Positions 43,262 through 53,202 of a stretch of 64,000 nt of DNA are shown piece by piece. How positions within the stretch are numbered: position 1 is the stretch's first letter; the number at the start of each line of letters is the position of its first letter. The stretch spans positions 124,001-188,000 of the forward strand of contig JARHVB010000023.1 of the NCBI GenBank assembly GCA_029222685.1. The letters are read 5' to 3'. The stretch comes from Terripilifer ovatus (GTDB lineage: Bacteria > Pseudomonadota > Alphaproteobacteria > Rhizobiales > Beijerinckiaceae). A program made the position numbers and the translations under genes. The notes under the pieces are model-generated. The model was not told the origin of the DNA, made no database searches, and was given only the letters and a program-made list of their open reading frames with translations.

Positions 43262-44370
43262 CCCGGTGATCTTTCCGGTGAGCGTTCAGACTTGGCGCGG
43301 CGGGTGAGCGGCCAGAATGCGCCCGGCTGGCTGATGAAGCGGCGGGCCGGTGTTTCGAACCAGGTGAAGCTCATCATCGCCAGAACGGTGACGAACATGG
43401 TGCCGGCGATCGCGACCGCGACAAGCTGATAGGGCGCCACCAGATCGAATTTGCGCACCAGACTGACGCAGCCGATCTGCACGATGGAATGCAGCATGTA
43501 AATGCCGTAGGAGGCATCGCCCAGACGCGTGAAGAAGGGCCGGCCGAGCAGGCTCGGTGCATTGCGTTCGGCCAGCGCGATCAGGCCGACCGCGAAAGGA
43601 TAAAGCAGCAACAGGATATAGGTCGACGTCTGCAGCAGCATGAGGCCGAGGATAAACACCATGGAACCATGCGCCAGCGCCCATGGAATGCGAACCGACT
43701 GGAGATTGGTGATGATGGCGTAGGTGGCCATGCCGGCCAGGAACGTCGGCACCGCGCGCAGCATACCATAGTCGAACGTCGCCTCGGTGAAGCTGCGCAT
43801 GTCGAGCGAGAAGCGGATCGCTTCCATGGCGACGGCAAAGAACAGGCCGAAAACGATGAAGGCGAGCGGCCTTATCCGCGTCAGCAGCAGGGCGAAGACG
43901 GGGAACAGGAAATAGACGAAGAATTCCGACGAGATCGACCACGACGGAAAGTTCATGCCTGGATGCGAGGTGAAGCCCCAGGCATGCACGAGAAGCAGGG
44001 TGGGCACGATGAGAGCCGAATCGAAATCGTCAGCGTATCTCACCTTGAGCGCGAAGAAGGCGATGACTGCGCCGCCGATGATCCACGGCAGGCTGGTTAG
44101 GACATGCAGCGGATAAAGCCGGGCGATGCGCTTGCGGATGAACGAATAGTAAGAAGGCGCATCGCGGATCGTGGTGCCGTAGGTATGCATGAGCACGAAG
44201 CCGGACAGGACGAAGAAGAAATCGACGAAATGACTGAACTGTTCAAGATAGTGCGTCGGTGCCGAGACGAACGGCGCGAAGTGATTCTCAAAATGATAAA
44301 ACACAACCGCCACGGCAGCGAGATAGCGCCATGTGTCGAGAACCCGGTAGCGGTGCTGGCCGGCGTTCAA
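43258..44370 (-). CDS. Acyltransferase 3 family membrane protein (exopolysaccharide modification)
   Basis: A 370-residue polytopic acyltransferase. The start is TTG at 44370, overlapping the stop of the upstream gene as TTGA. Markers are YRVLDTWRYLAAVAVVFYHFENHF near residues 8-31, HFVDFFFVLSGFVLMHTYG near 46-64, and a ...ARRFISQPG tail. It probably adds acetyl or a similar group to the exopolysaccharide repeat unit, given its place between the initiating transferase and the secreted propeller protein. Confidence 0.88.
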   Translation of the reverse strand: MNAGQHRYRVLDTWRYLAAVAVVFYHFENHFAPFVSAPTHYLEQFSHFVDFFFVLSGFVLMHTYGTTIRDAPSYYSFIRKRIARLYPLHVLTSLPWIIGGAVIAFFALKVRYADDFDSALIVPTLLLVHAWGFTSHPGMNFPSWSISSEFFVYFLFPVFALLLTRIRPLAFIVFGLFFAVAMEAIRFSLDMRSFTEATFDYGMLRAVPTFLAGMATYAIITNLQSVRIPWALAHGSMVFILGLMLLQTSTYILLLLYPFAVGLIALAERNAPSLLGRPFFTRLGDASYGIYMLHSIVQIGCVSLVRKFDLVAPYQLVAVAIAGTMFVTVLAMMSFTWFETPARRFISQPGAFWPLTRRAKSERSPERSPG

Positions 44371-45917
44371 TAGGCATTCTCCGCCTTGACGAGAGCGAAC
44401 GGCGTCACCGCCAGGATGTAGAGATCGAACAGGATCGACCAGTTTTCGATGTAGAAGAGATCGAAGTCGACGCGCTGCTGGATTTTCTCGGGCGTGTCGG
44501 TTTCGCCGCGCCAGCCGTTGACCTGCGCCCAGCCGGTGATGCCGGGCTGCATGCGATGGCGGGCGAAATAGCCGTCGACGATTTTTTCGTATTCGTGCTC
44601 GGCCGCCTTCGCGTTGATGGCATGGGGACGCGGGCCGACAAGCGACAGATTGCCTTTAAAGACGACGTTGAAGAGCTGCGGCAGTTCGTCAAGGGAGGTT
44701 CTGCGGATGAAGCGGCCGACTTTCGTCACGCGCGGGTCGTCGCGCGTCACCTGCTTGACGACGTTGTAGTCGAGCTGGTCGACGTACATGGAGCGGAATT
44801 TGTAGATTTCGATCAGCTCGTTGTTGAAGCCGTAGCGCTTCTGTCGGAACAGGATGGGGCCGGGCGAATCGAGTTTGACGACGATGGCGGTGGCAAGCAG
44901 CACCGGCGACAGCACGATCAGGCAGATCGCGCCGATGACACGGTCGAACAGGTTCTTGACGACGATGTCCCAGTCGGCGATCGGCCGGTCGAAGACGTCG
45001 AGCACCGGCACCGAGCCGATCCACGAATAGGAGCGCGGGCGCAGCCGCAGCTTGCTGGCGTGCGCGGCGAGCCGGATGTCGATCGGCAGGACCCACAGTT
45101 TGCGCAGAAGTTCCAGCAGCCGTTGCTCGGCGGTGACAGGCAGGGCGAAGACGACAAGATCGATGCGCGCATGGCGTGCGAATTCAGGCAGGTCGTCGAC
45201 GGAGCCAAGCTTTGGATAACCGGCAATGACGTCGGGCGCGCGATCGTCGGCGCGGTCGTCGAAAACGCCGTAGATGCGCAGGCCGGTATCCTTTTGATGC
45301 GACAGCGCGCGCAGCAACTGGTCGCCGGCTTCGCCGCCGCCGACCACGACGGTACGGCGATCGAGCTGGCCGCGCCGGGTCAGCCAGCGCACGCCGATGG
45401 CGACGGCGAAGCGCCAGGCGAGCAACAGAGCGAGACCGATGGTAAACCAGCTCACCAGCCAGACCCGAGAAAACATGCCTTCAAGTTTCAGCAGAAACGC
45501 AGCGGCGATGGCAGTCAGGAACACCAGCGCCCAGCCGCCGGCAAGCCGCAGGCCCTGACTGATCGGTGCGCGGAAAGCAGCGACCGTGTTGATGTTGAAG
45601 GCCTGAAACACGACGATGGCGAAACAGGCCAGGGTTGGGATGGCGATGTAATAGTGCGGCTCGAACCCCCAGACCGGAGAAACATAGAGTGTGTGCACGG
45701 CGACGCCGGTGCCGCAGATCAACAGAAATTCGACCAGCCGGACGAGGCCGGCGAGCACGATGGGCGACCAGGCCGGCCGCGTATCCGAGCCGGCGATGGT
45801 TTCGGCAAGCAGGGCCATGCGGCGGCGGCGGGCCGCCAAATCCTCGGCAGCCGTCGCTTCCGGCATGGTTCGGGCCGGTTCAGCCTGCTTGATGTCGTCG
45901 ACCGTAAATGTGTTCAT
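44367..45917 (-). CDS. Undecaprenyl-phosphate sugar-1-phosphate transferase (WcaJ/ExoY-like)
   Basis: A 516-residue initiating enzyme that moves a hexose-1-phosphate, probably glucose, onto undecaprenyl phosphate. Four N-terminal helices, a Rossmann-like domain ([13 protein letters not shown]) and a C-terminal bacterial sugar transferase domain are seen: [39 protein letters not shown] and [15 protein letters not shown]. Length fits the polyisoprenyl-phosphate hexose-1-phosphate transferase class. It is the committed first step of this polysaccharide locus. Confidence 0.94.
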   Translation of the reverse strand: MNTFTVDDIKQAEPARTMPEATAAEDLAARRRRMALLAETIAGSDTRPAWSPIVLAGLVRLVEFLLICGTGVAVHTLYVSPVWGFEPHYYIAIPTLACFAIVVFQAFNINTVAAFRAPISQGLRLAGGWALVFLTAIAAAFLLKLEGMFSRVWLVSWFTIGLALLLAWRFAVAIGVRWLTRRGQLDRRTVVVGGGEAGDQLLRALSHQKDTGLRIYGVFDDRADDRAPDVIAGYPKLGSVDDLPEFARHARIDLVVFALPVTAEQRLLELLRKLWVLPIDIRLAAHASKLRLRPRSYSWIGSVPVLDVFDRPIADWDIVVKNLFDRVIGAICLIVLSPVLLATAIVVKLDSPGPILFRQKRYGFNNELIEIYKFRSMYVDQLDYNVVKQVTRDDPRVTKVGRFIRRTSLDELPQLFNVVFKGNLSLVGPRPHAINAKAAEHEYEKIVDGYFARHRMQPGITGWAQVNGWRGETDTPEKIQQRVDFDLFYIENWSILFDLYILAVTPFALVKAENAY

Positions 45918-45947
45918 GCGGGTCGCGTTCTTGGATGGCGTGCCGTT

Positions 45948-47156
45948 TTAGGACGCAACGGCGGCCGGTTCCGGGCCTCTGGCGGTCTTAGTCAATTTTC
46001 GCGCCATCGCGTCGCGATAGCCGGCAACCACGGCCTCGACCATGTGACTGATGGTGAACCGGGAGGCGACATAATCGCTTAATTCGGTCGCCTCGCGGGC
46101 ACGGGCTGCGGCGGTCTTGGCCTCTTGTACGATCATGGCGTCGGCCAGAACGTCGACATTGTTGCAGACTATAAGGCGCTGGCCATATGGCCCGTAAATT
46201 TCGGGAATGCCGCCGACCGAGGTCGAAATCATCGGGATGCAGGCGGCAGCGGCTTCGAGCACGATATAGGGCAGGGATTCGGCACGGGACGGCACGATCA
46301 GCGTGCGGCCGCGCCGGAAGGCTTCGCGTGCCGGCATGCCACCTGGAAACGAAATGCGCGATCCCAGACCGAGCTTGTTAGCGCGCGCCTCGAGTTTTTC
46401 CTTGTCAGGGCCGGTGCCGACGAGAAGAGAGCGAATGGGCCTGCCGCTGCGCCGTTCGAATTGCAGATGGGCATCGATCAGGGTGTCGATGCCCTTGGCC
46501 TGGCGAAGCTCGCCGACATAGAGAAAATCGGCGGCATCGGCATCGGGCACAACGGGAATGAACTCAGACGGGCTGATGCCGTTGGGAATGACGCGGGTGT
46601 AGGCGTTGGGGGCGTGGACGTACTTAATGAAGCAGCTTTGGATATAGGCGCTTTCAAACAGGAAAATGTCCGTCGAGCGCGCCAGTAGGGATTCCGTCGC
46701 CATATAGAGCGAATGGAGGGCTGAATCAGGCCGGTAGTTGAAGCTGCCGCCATGGGGCGTATAGGCGCGCGCGGAGCCAAGGCCGCCGGCAAACAGCGCT
46801 GGCGTGCGGGCGTAGACGCCGCCCTTCGAGCCGTGGCCGTGGACCACATGCGGCTTTTTTTCGCCAAACAGTTTCTGCATCCGCATGATGTTGAGCGCAT
46901 CGGAGGGATGCGGGTTGCGGTGCATCGGCATGCGGGTGATGCCAAGGGCCAATTGCGGCGCCAACTCGCGGAAGATGGCGTCGGCGCGTTCGCCGCCGGT
47001 ATTGGCATCGGCGACGATGCCGACCTGGTGGCCGGCGGCGCATTGGGCGCGTGTCAGGTCGAGAACATGACGGAACAGGCCGCCGAGGGGGGCGCGGAAG
47101 ACATGTACTATTTTGAGACGGCCGCTCGTATCCGCATTACCCGCAACTACCGACAT
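45948..47156 (-). CDS. GT4-family glycosyltransferase
   Basis: A 402-residue GT-B transferase. The N-terminal half has VFRAPLGGLFRHVLDL (Gly-rich loop near residues 19-34) and VVHGHGSKGGVYAR; the donor half has FLYVGELRQAKGIDTLI and the E-x7-E motif in ESLPYIVLEAAAACIPMIS. It would add a later sugar of the repeat unit. AAAGGCC precedes the ATG. It lies 21 bases after the Wza-like gene and before the initiating transferase. Confidence 0.9.
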   Translation of the reverse strand: MSVVAGNADTSGRLKIVHVFRAPLGGLFRHVLDLTRAQCAAGHQVGIVADANTGGERADAIFRELAPQLALGITRMPMHRNPHPSDALNIMRMQKLFGEKKPHVVHGHGSKGGVYARTPALFAGGLGSARAYTPHGGSFNYRPDSALHSLYMATESLLARSTDIFLFESAYIQSCFIKYVHAPNAYTRVIPNGISPSEFIPVVPDADAADFLYVGELRQAKGIDTLIDAHLQFERRSGRPIRSLLVGTGPDKEKLEARANKLGLGSRISFPGGMPAREAFRRGRTLIVPSRAESLPYIVLEAAAACIPMISTSVGGIPEIYGPYGQRLIVCNNVDVLADAMIVQEAKTAAARAREATELSDYVASRFTISHMVEAVVAGYRDAMARKLTKTARGPEPAAVAS

Positions 47157-47177
47157 CAGACAGGCCTTTACGCATGA

Positions 47178-47738
47178 TCAGAAGAAGCGCTCCCGGATCG
47201 TGATCGTATCGCCTGGCAGAACCGGGTAGGTCAGCGGCACAGATCCGGTGACGGGCGCGCCGTTAATCACTCTTGTCAGGTCGGCGTAATACCGATTGGC
47301 GCGCGGACCGAAGCCGCCCGCGACCGCGACCGCGTTTTGTACCGTCATGCCGTTAATGAAAGGGTACTGCCCGGCGGTAATAACTTCGCCCAATATGAAG
47401 AAAGGCCGGAAGGCTTCGACCTCGACCGAGACGCGGGGCTCGCGCAGGAAGCCGCCGCGCAGGCGGTTCTCGATGATGCGCTCCAATTGCGTGGTGGAAT
47501 GGCCGAAGGCGTCGACGTTGCCGATCAGCGGCATTGAGATTCGCCCTGCACCGTCAACGGCATAGGAGTTTGAAAGGGCGTCCTGGCCGAAAACGATGAT
47601 ACGCAGCCTGTCGCCGGACGCGAGCAGATAGGGCGCCGCCGCATTCGCCTCGAAGGCCTCGGTTGAATAGCGGGGCGTGCCGCACCCTTGGAGCGCCATC
47701 GTCAGAGCTGCCAGAATTGCAATAATCGAACGCCGCAT
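47178..47738 (-). CDS. Wza-like polysaccharide export lipoprotein
   Basis: A 186-residue outer-membrane export protein. The ATG at 47738 gives a lipoprotein signal (IIAILAALTMALQGC, Cys near 19). A Poly_export domain follows (PYLLASGDRLRIIVFGQDALS, VDGAGRISMPLIGNVDA) and one SLBB-like part (FILGEVITAGQYPFINGMTV). It is much shorter than Wza of enterobacteria (~380) and lacks the C-terminal helix, as usual for rhizobial ExoF-type proteins. It is divergent from the Wzc-like gene. Confidence 0.9.
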   Translation of the reverse strand: MRRSIIAILAALTMALQGCGTPRYSTEAFEANAAAPYLLASGDRLRIIVFGQDALSNSYAVDGAGRISMPLIGNVDAFGHSTTQLERIIENRLRGGFLREPRVSVEVEAFRPFFILGEVITAGQYPFINGMTVQNAVAVAGGFGPRANRYYADLTRVINGAPVTGSVPLTYPVLPGDTITIRERFF

Positions 47739-47927
47739 GATGCCCGGACCAAAGAACTTTTCCCCCCGGTGCATCGGGGAGATCGCGTCTCAAGTTTTAT
47801 GTCCGCATGGTTAACAAAGCCTAAGGAACCGGCGCGTAGCGGCCTCCCGTTAAGGCAATCTTCTGGCGATTAACCCCGCTTCAACCATAAGGCAGTCTAA
47901 TCGCCTCAGTTTGCGAGAGGGCGTTTC

Positions 47928-50153
47928 ATGAGTGGCGAGTCGGTCGATTCTTTCGGGCATCCTGCCGAGCGCAGGCCGCTGGACCTCGATCTGCAGGGAA
48001 TTTGGCAGGCGGTCTGGCGCAAGCGGAACTGGATTATCGGCACCACGGCAACGTGTTTTGCCCTCGCGGTGGCGTTCGTGCTCGTCGTCAAGCCGAAGTA
48101 CACGGGCGAGGCGAAAGTCCTGGTCGAGAATCAGGAAAGCTATTTCACCCGGCCCGATAAGGCGCAGGCCGATCAGAGCCAGTCGACGGGGCCCGATCAG
48201 GAAGCCGTCGCCAGCCAGGTACAGGTCATCACCTCGCGCGATCTTGGCCGCGAAGCCATCCGGACCCTCGGCCTCAGGGGCAATCCTTATTACGATCCCA
48301 TGGCGGGTACGGGCGGCGTGATCAGCAGCCTGCTGTCGCTGATCGGCCTGCACGGTTCGGCGGCGCCGCTGTCGCCGGAGGACCGCATCCTGGAGAACTA
48401 TTTCGATGCACTGACGGTCTACCCGGTGCCGAAATCGCGCGTGCTGGCTGTCGAGTTCAAGGCGCCGAATCCGGATCTGGCGGCCAAGGGCGCCAATACG
48501 ATCGCCGATCTCTATATCGATCTGCAATCCAAGACGAAGCGCGAAACAGCCCGTGCGGCGGCGGCGTCTCTGGCGACCCTGATCGGCGAGCTGCGCACCA
48601 AGCTGGCGCAATCGGAAGCCAATATGGAGGCGTTCCGCGCCAGTTCCGGATTGATGCTCAGCTCGAACAATTCGACCCTGCCGGTGCAGCAATTGTCCGA
48701 CGTCAACGGCCAGCTTGCCACCGCGCGCGCGACCCAGGCCGAAGCGCAAGCCAAGGCGCGCGTGCTGCGCGATGCGATCCGCACCGGCCGCCTCAACGAA
48801 GTGCCCGATATCGCCAAGGACGATCTGATCCGCCGCGTGTCGGAGCAGCGCATCACCCTGCGTGGTCAGCTGGCGCTCGAAGCGCGCACGCTCGGCCCCG
48901 AGCATCCGCGCATCAAGGATCTCAATGCGCAGCTGGCCGCGGTTGATGCCGACCTGCGCGCCTCGGTCGACAGGGCGGCGCGCGCGCTCGAGAACGACGC
49001 ACGCATTGCCGGCGCCCGTGTCGACAATCTGCAGGCTGCCGTCGAGCAGCAGCGCAAGACCATCGGCAATGCCAGCGGCGATGAAGTGCGCCTGCGCGAG
49101 CTCGAACGCGAGGTCAAGGTCTACAAGGATCAGCTCGATTCCAGCACCACCAAATATCAGGAAGCGATGGCACGGCAGGAATCGCAATCGACGCCGGGCG
49201 ATGCGCGCGTCATCTCGCGCGCCGTCGCGCCGCAATTGCCGTCCTTCCCCAAGAAAGTGCCGATCATCGTACTGGCGACCCTGGCTGGTTTCGTGCTGTC
49301 GCTGGGCTCGGTGCTGATGAGCGAGTTTCTGTCCGGCCGCGCCTATGGTGTGGCGGATGACGACACGGCCTATGATTCCTACGTCGCGCCGGAGGCGCTG
49401 TCGGGCATGGAGCCCGGCGCCGCCAGGTCCAGGCTGCGCCGTGATATCGAGCCGTCGCTCGACGATCCACAGGACGAATCGCAGGACCGGACGTTTGCGC
49501 GTGACACGGTCATGGCCGTGCGCGCCGACGAGGCGTCGAGCGCCAGCGGCGCCACGCAGGAGGCTTTCGCGTCGGCCGCGCGCAGGCTGCTGACTGCCGA
49601 CGGCACTGATTACGCGACGCGGGTGCTGGTCTGCTGCCCCGATGCCAAGGCCGCAAGCCGCGACACCGCTTATCCGCTGGGCCGGGAGCTTGCCGTTCAG
49701 GCGCGGACCATCCTTGTCGACTTCCGCCGCGACGGCCGCCAGCTCCGGCGCGAGGGCCTTGCCGAACTGCTGAAGGGCGATGCATCGTTCGAGCAGGTCA
49801 TCCATCGCGACCGCGGTTCGCGTCTGCATGTGCTGGAGCATGGCGTCGGCGATGTCGAGATCAGCGATGATCTCGAAGTCGTGATCGATGCCCTGTCGCA
49901 GACCTATGAATTCGTCGTGCTGGCAGCGCCGGCGCCCGATGCGGACGATCTGACGCTCGGGGTCGCCCCGGCAGCGGATTTCGCCGCCGTGGTTTTGAAC
50001 CGGGCAGGGCAGCAGCAGGACGGCGCCGATCTCGGCGCCATGCTGGTTGAATCAGGCGCGGGCGAATTCCTGACGATCAAGGCTTATGGAATGACACCGC
50101 GCATGCGCGCCGAGGCCAGACGCCGCGAAGCGGCATCGAACGATGCGGCGTGA
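47928..50153 (+). CDS. Wzc-like chain-length/export protein with degenerate kinase domain
   Basis: A 741-residue inner-membrane PCP protein controlling polymerisation and export. Wzz domain with TM1 at ~36-54 and TM2 at ~445-465; between them Gln/Ala-rich coiled coils (~195-410) and the GNRV-type region. The cytoplasmic part resembles a BY-kinase only in outline: TRVLVCCPDAK (~565) and ILVDFRRDG (~595). I find no Walker A P-loop, no acidic Walker B motif and no terminal Tyr cluster, so kinase activity is unlikely. GAGAGGG precedes the ATG; it is divergent from the Wza-like gene. Confidence 0.9.
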   Translation: MSGESVDSFGHPAERRPLDLDLQGIWQAVWRKRNWIIGTTATCFALAVAFVLVVKPKYTGEAKVLVENQESYFTRPDKAQADQSQSTGPDQEAVASQVQVITSRDLGREAIRTLGLRGNPYYDPMAGTGGVISSLLSLIGLHGSAAPLSPEDRILENYFDALTVYPVPKSRVLAVEFKAPNPDLAAKGANTIADLYIDLQSKTKRETARAAAASLATLIGELRTKLAQSEANMEAFRASSGLMLSSNNSTLPVQQLSDVNGQLATARATQAEAQAKARVLRDAIRTGRLNEVPDIAKDDLIRRVSEQRITLRGQLALEARTLGPEHPRIKDLNAQLAAVDADLRASVDRAARALENDARIAGARVDNLQAAVEQQRKTIGNASGDEVRLRELEREVKVYKDQLDSSTTKYQEAMARQESQSTPGDARVISRAVAPQLPSFPKKVPIIVLATLAGFVLSLGSVLMSEFLSGRAYGVADDDTAYDSYVAPEALSGMEPGAARSRLRRDIEPSLDDPQDESQDRTFARDTVMAVRADEASSASGATQEAFASAARRLLTADGTDYATRVLVCCPDAKAASRDTAYPLGRELAVQARTILVDFRRDGRQLRREGLAELLKGDASFEQVIHRDRGSRLHVLEHGVGDVEISDDLEVVIDALSQTYEFVVLAAPAPDADDLTLGVAPAADFAAVVLNRAGQQQDGADLGAMLVESGAGEFLTIKAYGMTPRMRAEARRREAASNDAA

Positions 50154-50233
50154 GAATTGAGTAAACGCTAAGCCACGCAAGAATGTTGGCTGACAGAACG
50201 GGCTGCAACGCGCGCGAGTCGATCGCGATCTTG

Positions 50234-51559
50234 CTACCCCTCCCGGCCGTAAAATCTCAGCGTCAGCGACCACGAAGCCAACGCCAGCCCCAGGGCGCAC
50301 GTCGCGAGCGCGTAATAGAGCACGGAACTCTTGCCGAAGGAGAGAACAAGCCAGGCGATCATGGTCGGGGCGAAGGCTGCGAAGATGGACCCGAGGTTGT
50401 AAGCAAAGCCGAAGCCGGTGAAACGCACCTGGGTCGGAAACACCAGGGCGCACAATGCGGGGATGACACCGGCACTCGACATGAACAGCGAGAAACTAAT
50501 CCACCACCAGATGAGTGAGCCGGGATCGCGACTGATCTGATCGATGTTGGCGAAGAACGCGATGAGATCAGCGGCAAGCAGAAGGCAGCCGATGCCGAGT
50601 ATCGGGCCGAAGCCGAAGCGATCGGCGAGCTTGCCCCAAACCGGGCACATCAACGCGAGGACGAGAAGTGCCGCGGCATTGGCGTTGAACGTTGTGGCGC
50701 GGTCGACACCGAACTGGGTCTGCAGCAAGGTTGGCATGTAGAAATAAAGAATGATGATCATCGTGCCGAGATAGACGCCGAAACCAATGTCGAAGATCGT
50801 CGGTCCGGCATAGCGAGTGAACATTTCGCGGATGGGTACGCCGGTTTGTTCCATCTTTGCTTGTTTGATCTCAAGAAACATCGGCGTTTCATCGAGCCGG
50901 CGACGCAGATATGCCGAGGTGAGGCCGAAGAGGCCGCCGAGGACGAAAGGAATGCGCCAGCCCCAGGCTTCCATTTGACCCGGGGCAAGGACATAGGCGA
51001 GCAGGGCGCCCGTGCCCGCGCCGAGAAAGAAGCCGATATAGCTGGCGCCCAGAATGATGCTGCTGGCGAAGCCGACACGGCTTCCGGGCACATGTTCAGT
51101 CATGAACACCGAGGCGCCGGCGAATTCGCCAGCCAGCGCCACGCCCTGAATGAGGCGCAGGATCAACAGCAGGACGGGCGCCGCAATGCCGATGGTGGCA
51201 TAGGTCGGTAGCAGCCCAATAAGCATCGTCGGCACGGCCATGAGAATGACGGTTATGAGGAAGAGTTTCTTGCGGCCGTAACGGTCGCCGAGATAACCGA
51301 GGATCGCGCCGGACACCGGCCGCAACAGAAAGCCGAGCGAATAAAGCGCGAAGGCCTGGAAGACCTTTACGCCCTCGGGCAAAGTCGGCGGAAAGAACAG
51401 ATTTCCGATCACCAGCGTGAAGAAGCCGAAGACCATGAATTCGTAGAATTCGAGCAGCGAGCCAAGCGAAGCGAGGCCGAGATTGCGTTTTTGTGCGCCG
51501 GTCAGCCCGAGCGACGGGGTTGGCGCGGGAATGGATGATGGGTTGGCGATCTCGGTCAT
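50234..51559 (-). CDS. MFS transporter, metabolite:H+ symporter type
   Basis: A 441-residue twelve-helix transporter. ATG 51559 has AAGGAGGG seven bases ahead; the 50-codon upstream extension is discounted. GYLGDRYGRKKLFLIT is MFS motif A, and LLEFYEFMVFGF with RLIQGVALAGEFAGASVFMTEH marks the MHS (ShiA/KgtP/ProP) branch, which imports organic acids or osmolytes. The last gene of a minus-strand set with an MBL hydrolase and a cupin, so it probably imports their substrate. Confidence 0.9.
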   Translation of the reverse strand: MTEIANPSSIPAPTPSLGLTGAQKRNLGLASLGSLLEFYEFMVFGFFTLVIGNLFFPPTLPEGVKVFQAFALYSLGFLLRPVSGAILGYLGDRYGRKKLFLITVILMAVPTMLIGLLPTYATIGIAAPVLLLILRLIQGVALAGEFAGASVFMTEHVPGSRVGFASSIILGASYIGFFLGAGTGALLAYVLAPGQMEAWGWRIPFVLGGLFGLTSAYLRRRLDETPMFLEIKQAKMEQTGVPIREMFTRYAGPTIFDIGFGVYLGTMIIILYFYMPTLLQTQFGVDRATTFNANAAALLVLALMCPVWGKLADRFGFGPILGIGCLLLAADLIAFFANIDQISRDPGSLIWWWISFSLFMSSAGVIPALCALVFPTQVRFTGFGFAYNLGSIFAAFAPTMIAWLVLSFGKSSVLYYALATCALGLALASWSLTLRFYGREG

Positions 51560-51624
51560 GGTATCCCTCCTTGGTATGTGGTTTACGCGGCTTCTGACGA
51601 GCGGCGGTGGTGTATCGATAATCG

Positions 51625-52536
51625 TCAGACGGCGATTGCGTCCGGCAGCCGCTGTCGCGGCGGGCTTGTCTCCACCGTGAACCCCTCGTGGGAACGGTGG
51701 ATCTGCCAACCGTCGAGGCCGAAGGCGTGGGCCGAGAGCCAGGTGAAGTTTTCCTGCGCAGCGCGGCTCAAGAGGTCGAAGCGCGAGCGTCGCGCCAGAT
51801 CGGGGATTTCACACCAGCGGCTGTTGACCTCAGGATGCAGAACCTGCAGCGGCGAATGCAGAACGTCGGCGGCGAACAACAGTCGTTCGTTGCCGTCGCG
51901 CAGTTGGTAGGCGAGCTGGCCCGGTGAATGGCCCGGTGCCGGAAGGGCAGTGAGAATATCGGCGATGGAGGCGCCGGGGCTGATAAATTTGGCAAGGCCT
52001 GCCTCGACAACAGGCCGCACGCTGTCGTCGAATGGGATCGTATGATGGGCGAGGTCATCCATCGCGCGGCGCTCACTGAAAATGCGCCAATCGTCCAAGG
52101 GCACGTAATAGGTGGCATTCGGAAAGGTCGGTTCGAGGCGGCCGTCCACCACCTGCGTGTTCCAGCCGACATGATCGCCGTGCAGATGGGTGAGCGCTAC
52201 ATGGGTGACTCGCTCGGGTGGACAGCCGATGCCTGAAAGCCAATCGAGGAATGGCGTGTTGAGATGGGATTGGGAGGGCGCAAGGCGCTCCTTGTGATTG
52301 CCGACACCGGTATCGATCAGGATGATCTCAGCATCGGTTTTGATCACGAATGTCTGCATTGTAAAGATGAGGCGATTGGTCTGCGGCAGCCAGTAGCGAG
52401 GAGCCAGCCAATCGGCAGCTTCGCTATATGCCTGCGGCGCCATGTCTGGCAGCATCCAGGCGGCATCGTGGGTAGGGCCGCTGAATTCGGCGATCTGGTG
52501 CAGAACCGCATGTTTCAGATGACGCGTCTGTAGCAT
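51625..52536 (-). CDS. Metallo-beta-lactamase-fold hydrolase
   Basis: A 303-residue zinc hydrolase. The HxHxDH motif is in LTHLHGDHVGW, with later ligands in PAPGHSPGQLAY and FAADVLHSP, and the closing SAHAFG. The pattern fits the lactonase/phosphotriesterase-like MBL branch. A lactone or ester substrate is plausible. It starts 3 bases after the cupin stop and precedes the MFS gene, so the three likely form one transcript. Confidence 0.9.
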   Translation of the reverse strand: MLQTRHLKHAVLHQIAEFSGPTHDAAWMLPDMAPQAYSEAADWLAPRYWLPQTNRLIFTMQTFVIKTDAEIILIDTGVGNHKERLAPSQSHLNTPFLDWLSGIGCPPERVTHVALTHLHGDHVGWNTQVVDGRLEPTFPNATYYVPLDDWRIFSERRAMDDLAHHTIPFDDSVRPVVEAGLAKFISPGASIADILTALPAPGHSPGQLAYQLRDGNERLLFAADVLHSPLQVLHPEVNSRWCEIPDLARRSRFDLLSRAAQENFTWLSAHAFGLDGWQIHRSHEGFTVETSPPRQRLPDAIAV

Positions 52537-52539
52537 GGC

Positions 52540-53055
52540 TCAGGCTTTCAAATATGGATGGACGGAAAAGATGACCGCTTCCGCCGCCTCGCGATCGAAA
52601 TCCCGAGGCCAGTTCGAGCCGATCCGTGCGGATGGTTCGACGTTCTCCTCTGCGTCGATCAGCGACGTCGCGGTGCGATCGAAGCCGGGATCGCCGATGA
52701 GCGGCGGCGCGTGAGACTCAAGAAGTATGCTCGGCACATCGCCGCGCACCCATGACCAGTGGACCACGTTCCTCGGCACCCGGAAGGCGTCGCCCTGGCG
52801 CACCAGGAAACCCTTGTCGCCGATGAAGACCAGCAGCTCCCCTTGCAAAACATAATTGAGCTGCTCGCAATCATGGACATGGGGTTTGGAGTGATAGCCC
52901 GGCTGACGGGTGGCGATCATCAGGCTCATGTCGGAGCCATAAACGATCTGCGCGCCGACCGCGCCGCCCGACAGATGGGCAGCGGGGACAAGAATGGTCT
53001 CCGGCACGTCGGCCAAGTGGACCGCGAGTCGCGAATGAGTAATGTCCTTGGGCAT
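52540..53055 (-). CDS. Cupin-domain protein
   Basis: A 171-residue single-cupin protein from ATG 53055, preceded by GGAGGAGG. Cupin motif 1 is PGYHSKPHVHDCEQLNYVLQGE (His/His/Glu metal ligands), motif 2 GDAFRVPRNVVHWSW. Could be a dioxygenase, isomerase or sensor; substrate unreadable. First gene of the cupin-MBL-MFS set and divergent from the NIPSNAP gene. Confidence 0.87.
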   Translation of the reverse strand: MPKDITHSRLAVHLADVPETILVPAAHLSGGAVGAQIVYGSDMSLMIATRQPGYHSKPHVHDCEQLNYVLQGELLVFIGDKGFLVRQGDAFRVPRNVVHWSWVRGDVPSILLESHAPPLIGDPGFDRTATSLIDAEENVEPSARIGSNWPRDFDREAAEAVIFSVHPYLKA

Positions 53056-53202
53056 GTTGCCTCCTCCAGAGTGTTGTCGAAGGCTGACGAACATGCGCGG
53101 CCGCAACAATCCGGCAATCGCGTCTAACTGCTATTCATGATCAGACCATTCCGGGCGGGCGGATCGCCTGGTAGTTTTGCCGCTCGCGTCGGAGGCGGTG
53201 AG

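Noticed and set aside
44259-46082. 607-codon plus-strand frame opposite the polysaccharide genes
   Set aside because: Antisense shadow of the sugar transferase and neighbours; very high Asp/Arg/Gly/His and no known motif.
47850-49841. 663-codon minus-strand frame opposite the Wzc-like gene
   Set aside because: Shadow frame rich in Arg/Gly/Leu; the plus strand carries clear Wzz domains and a RBS.
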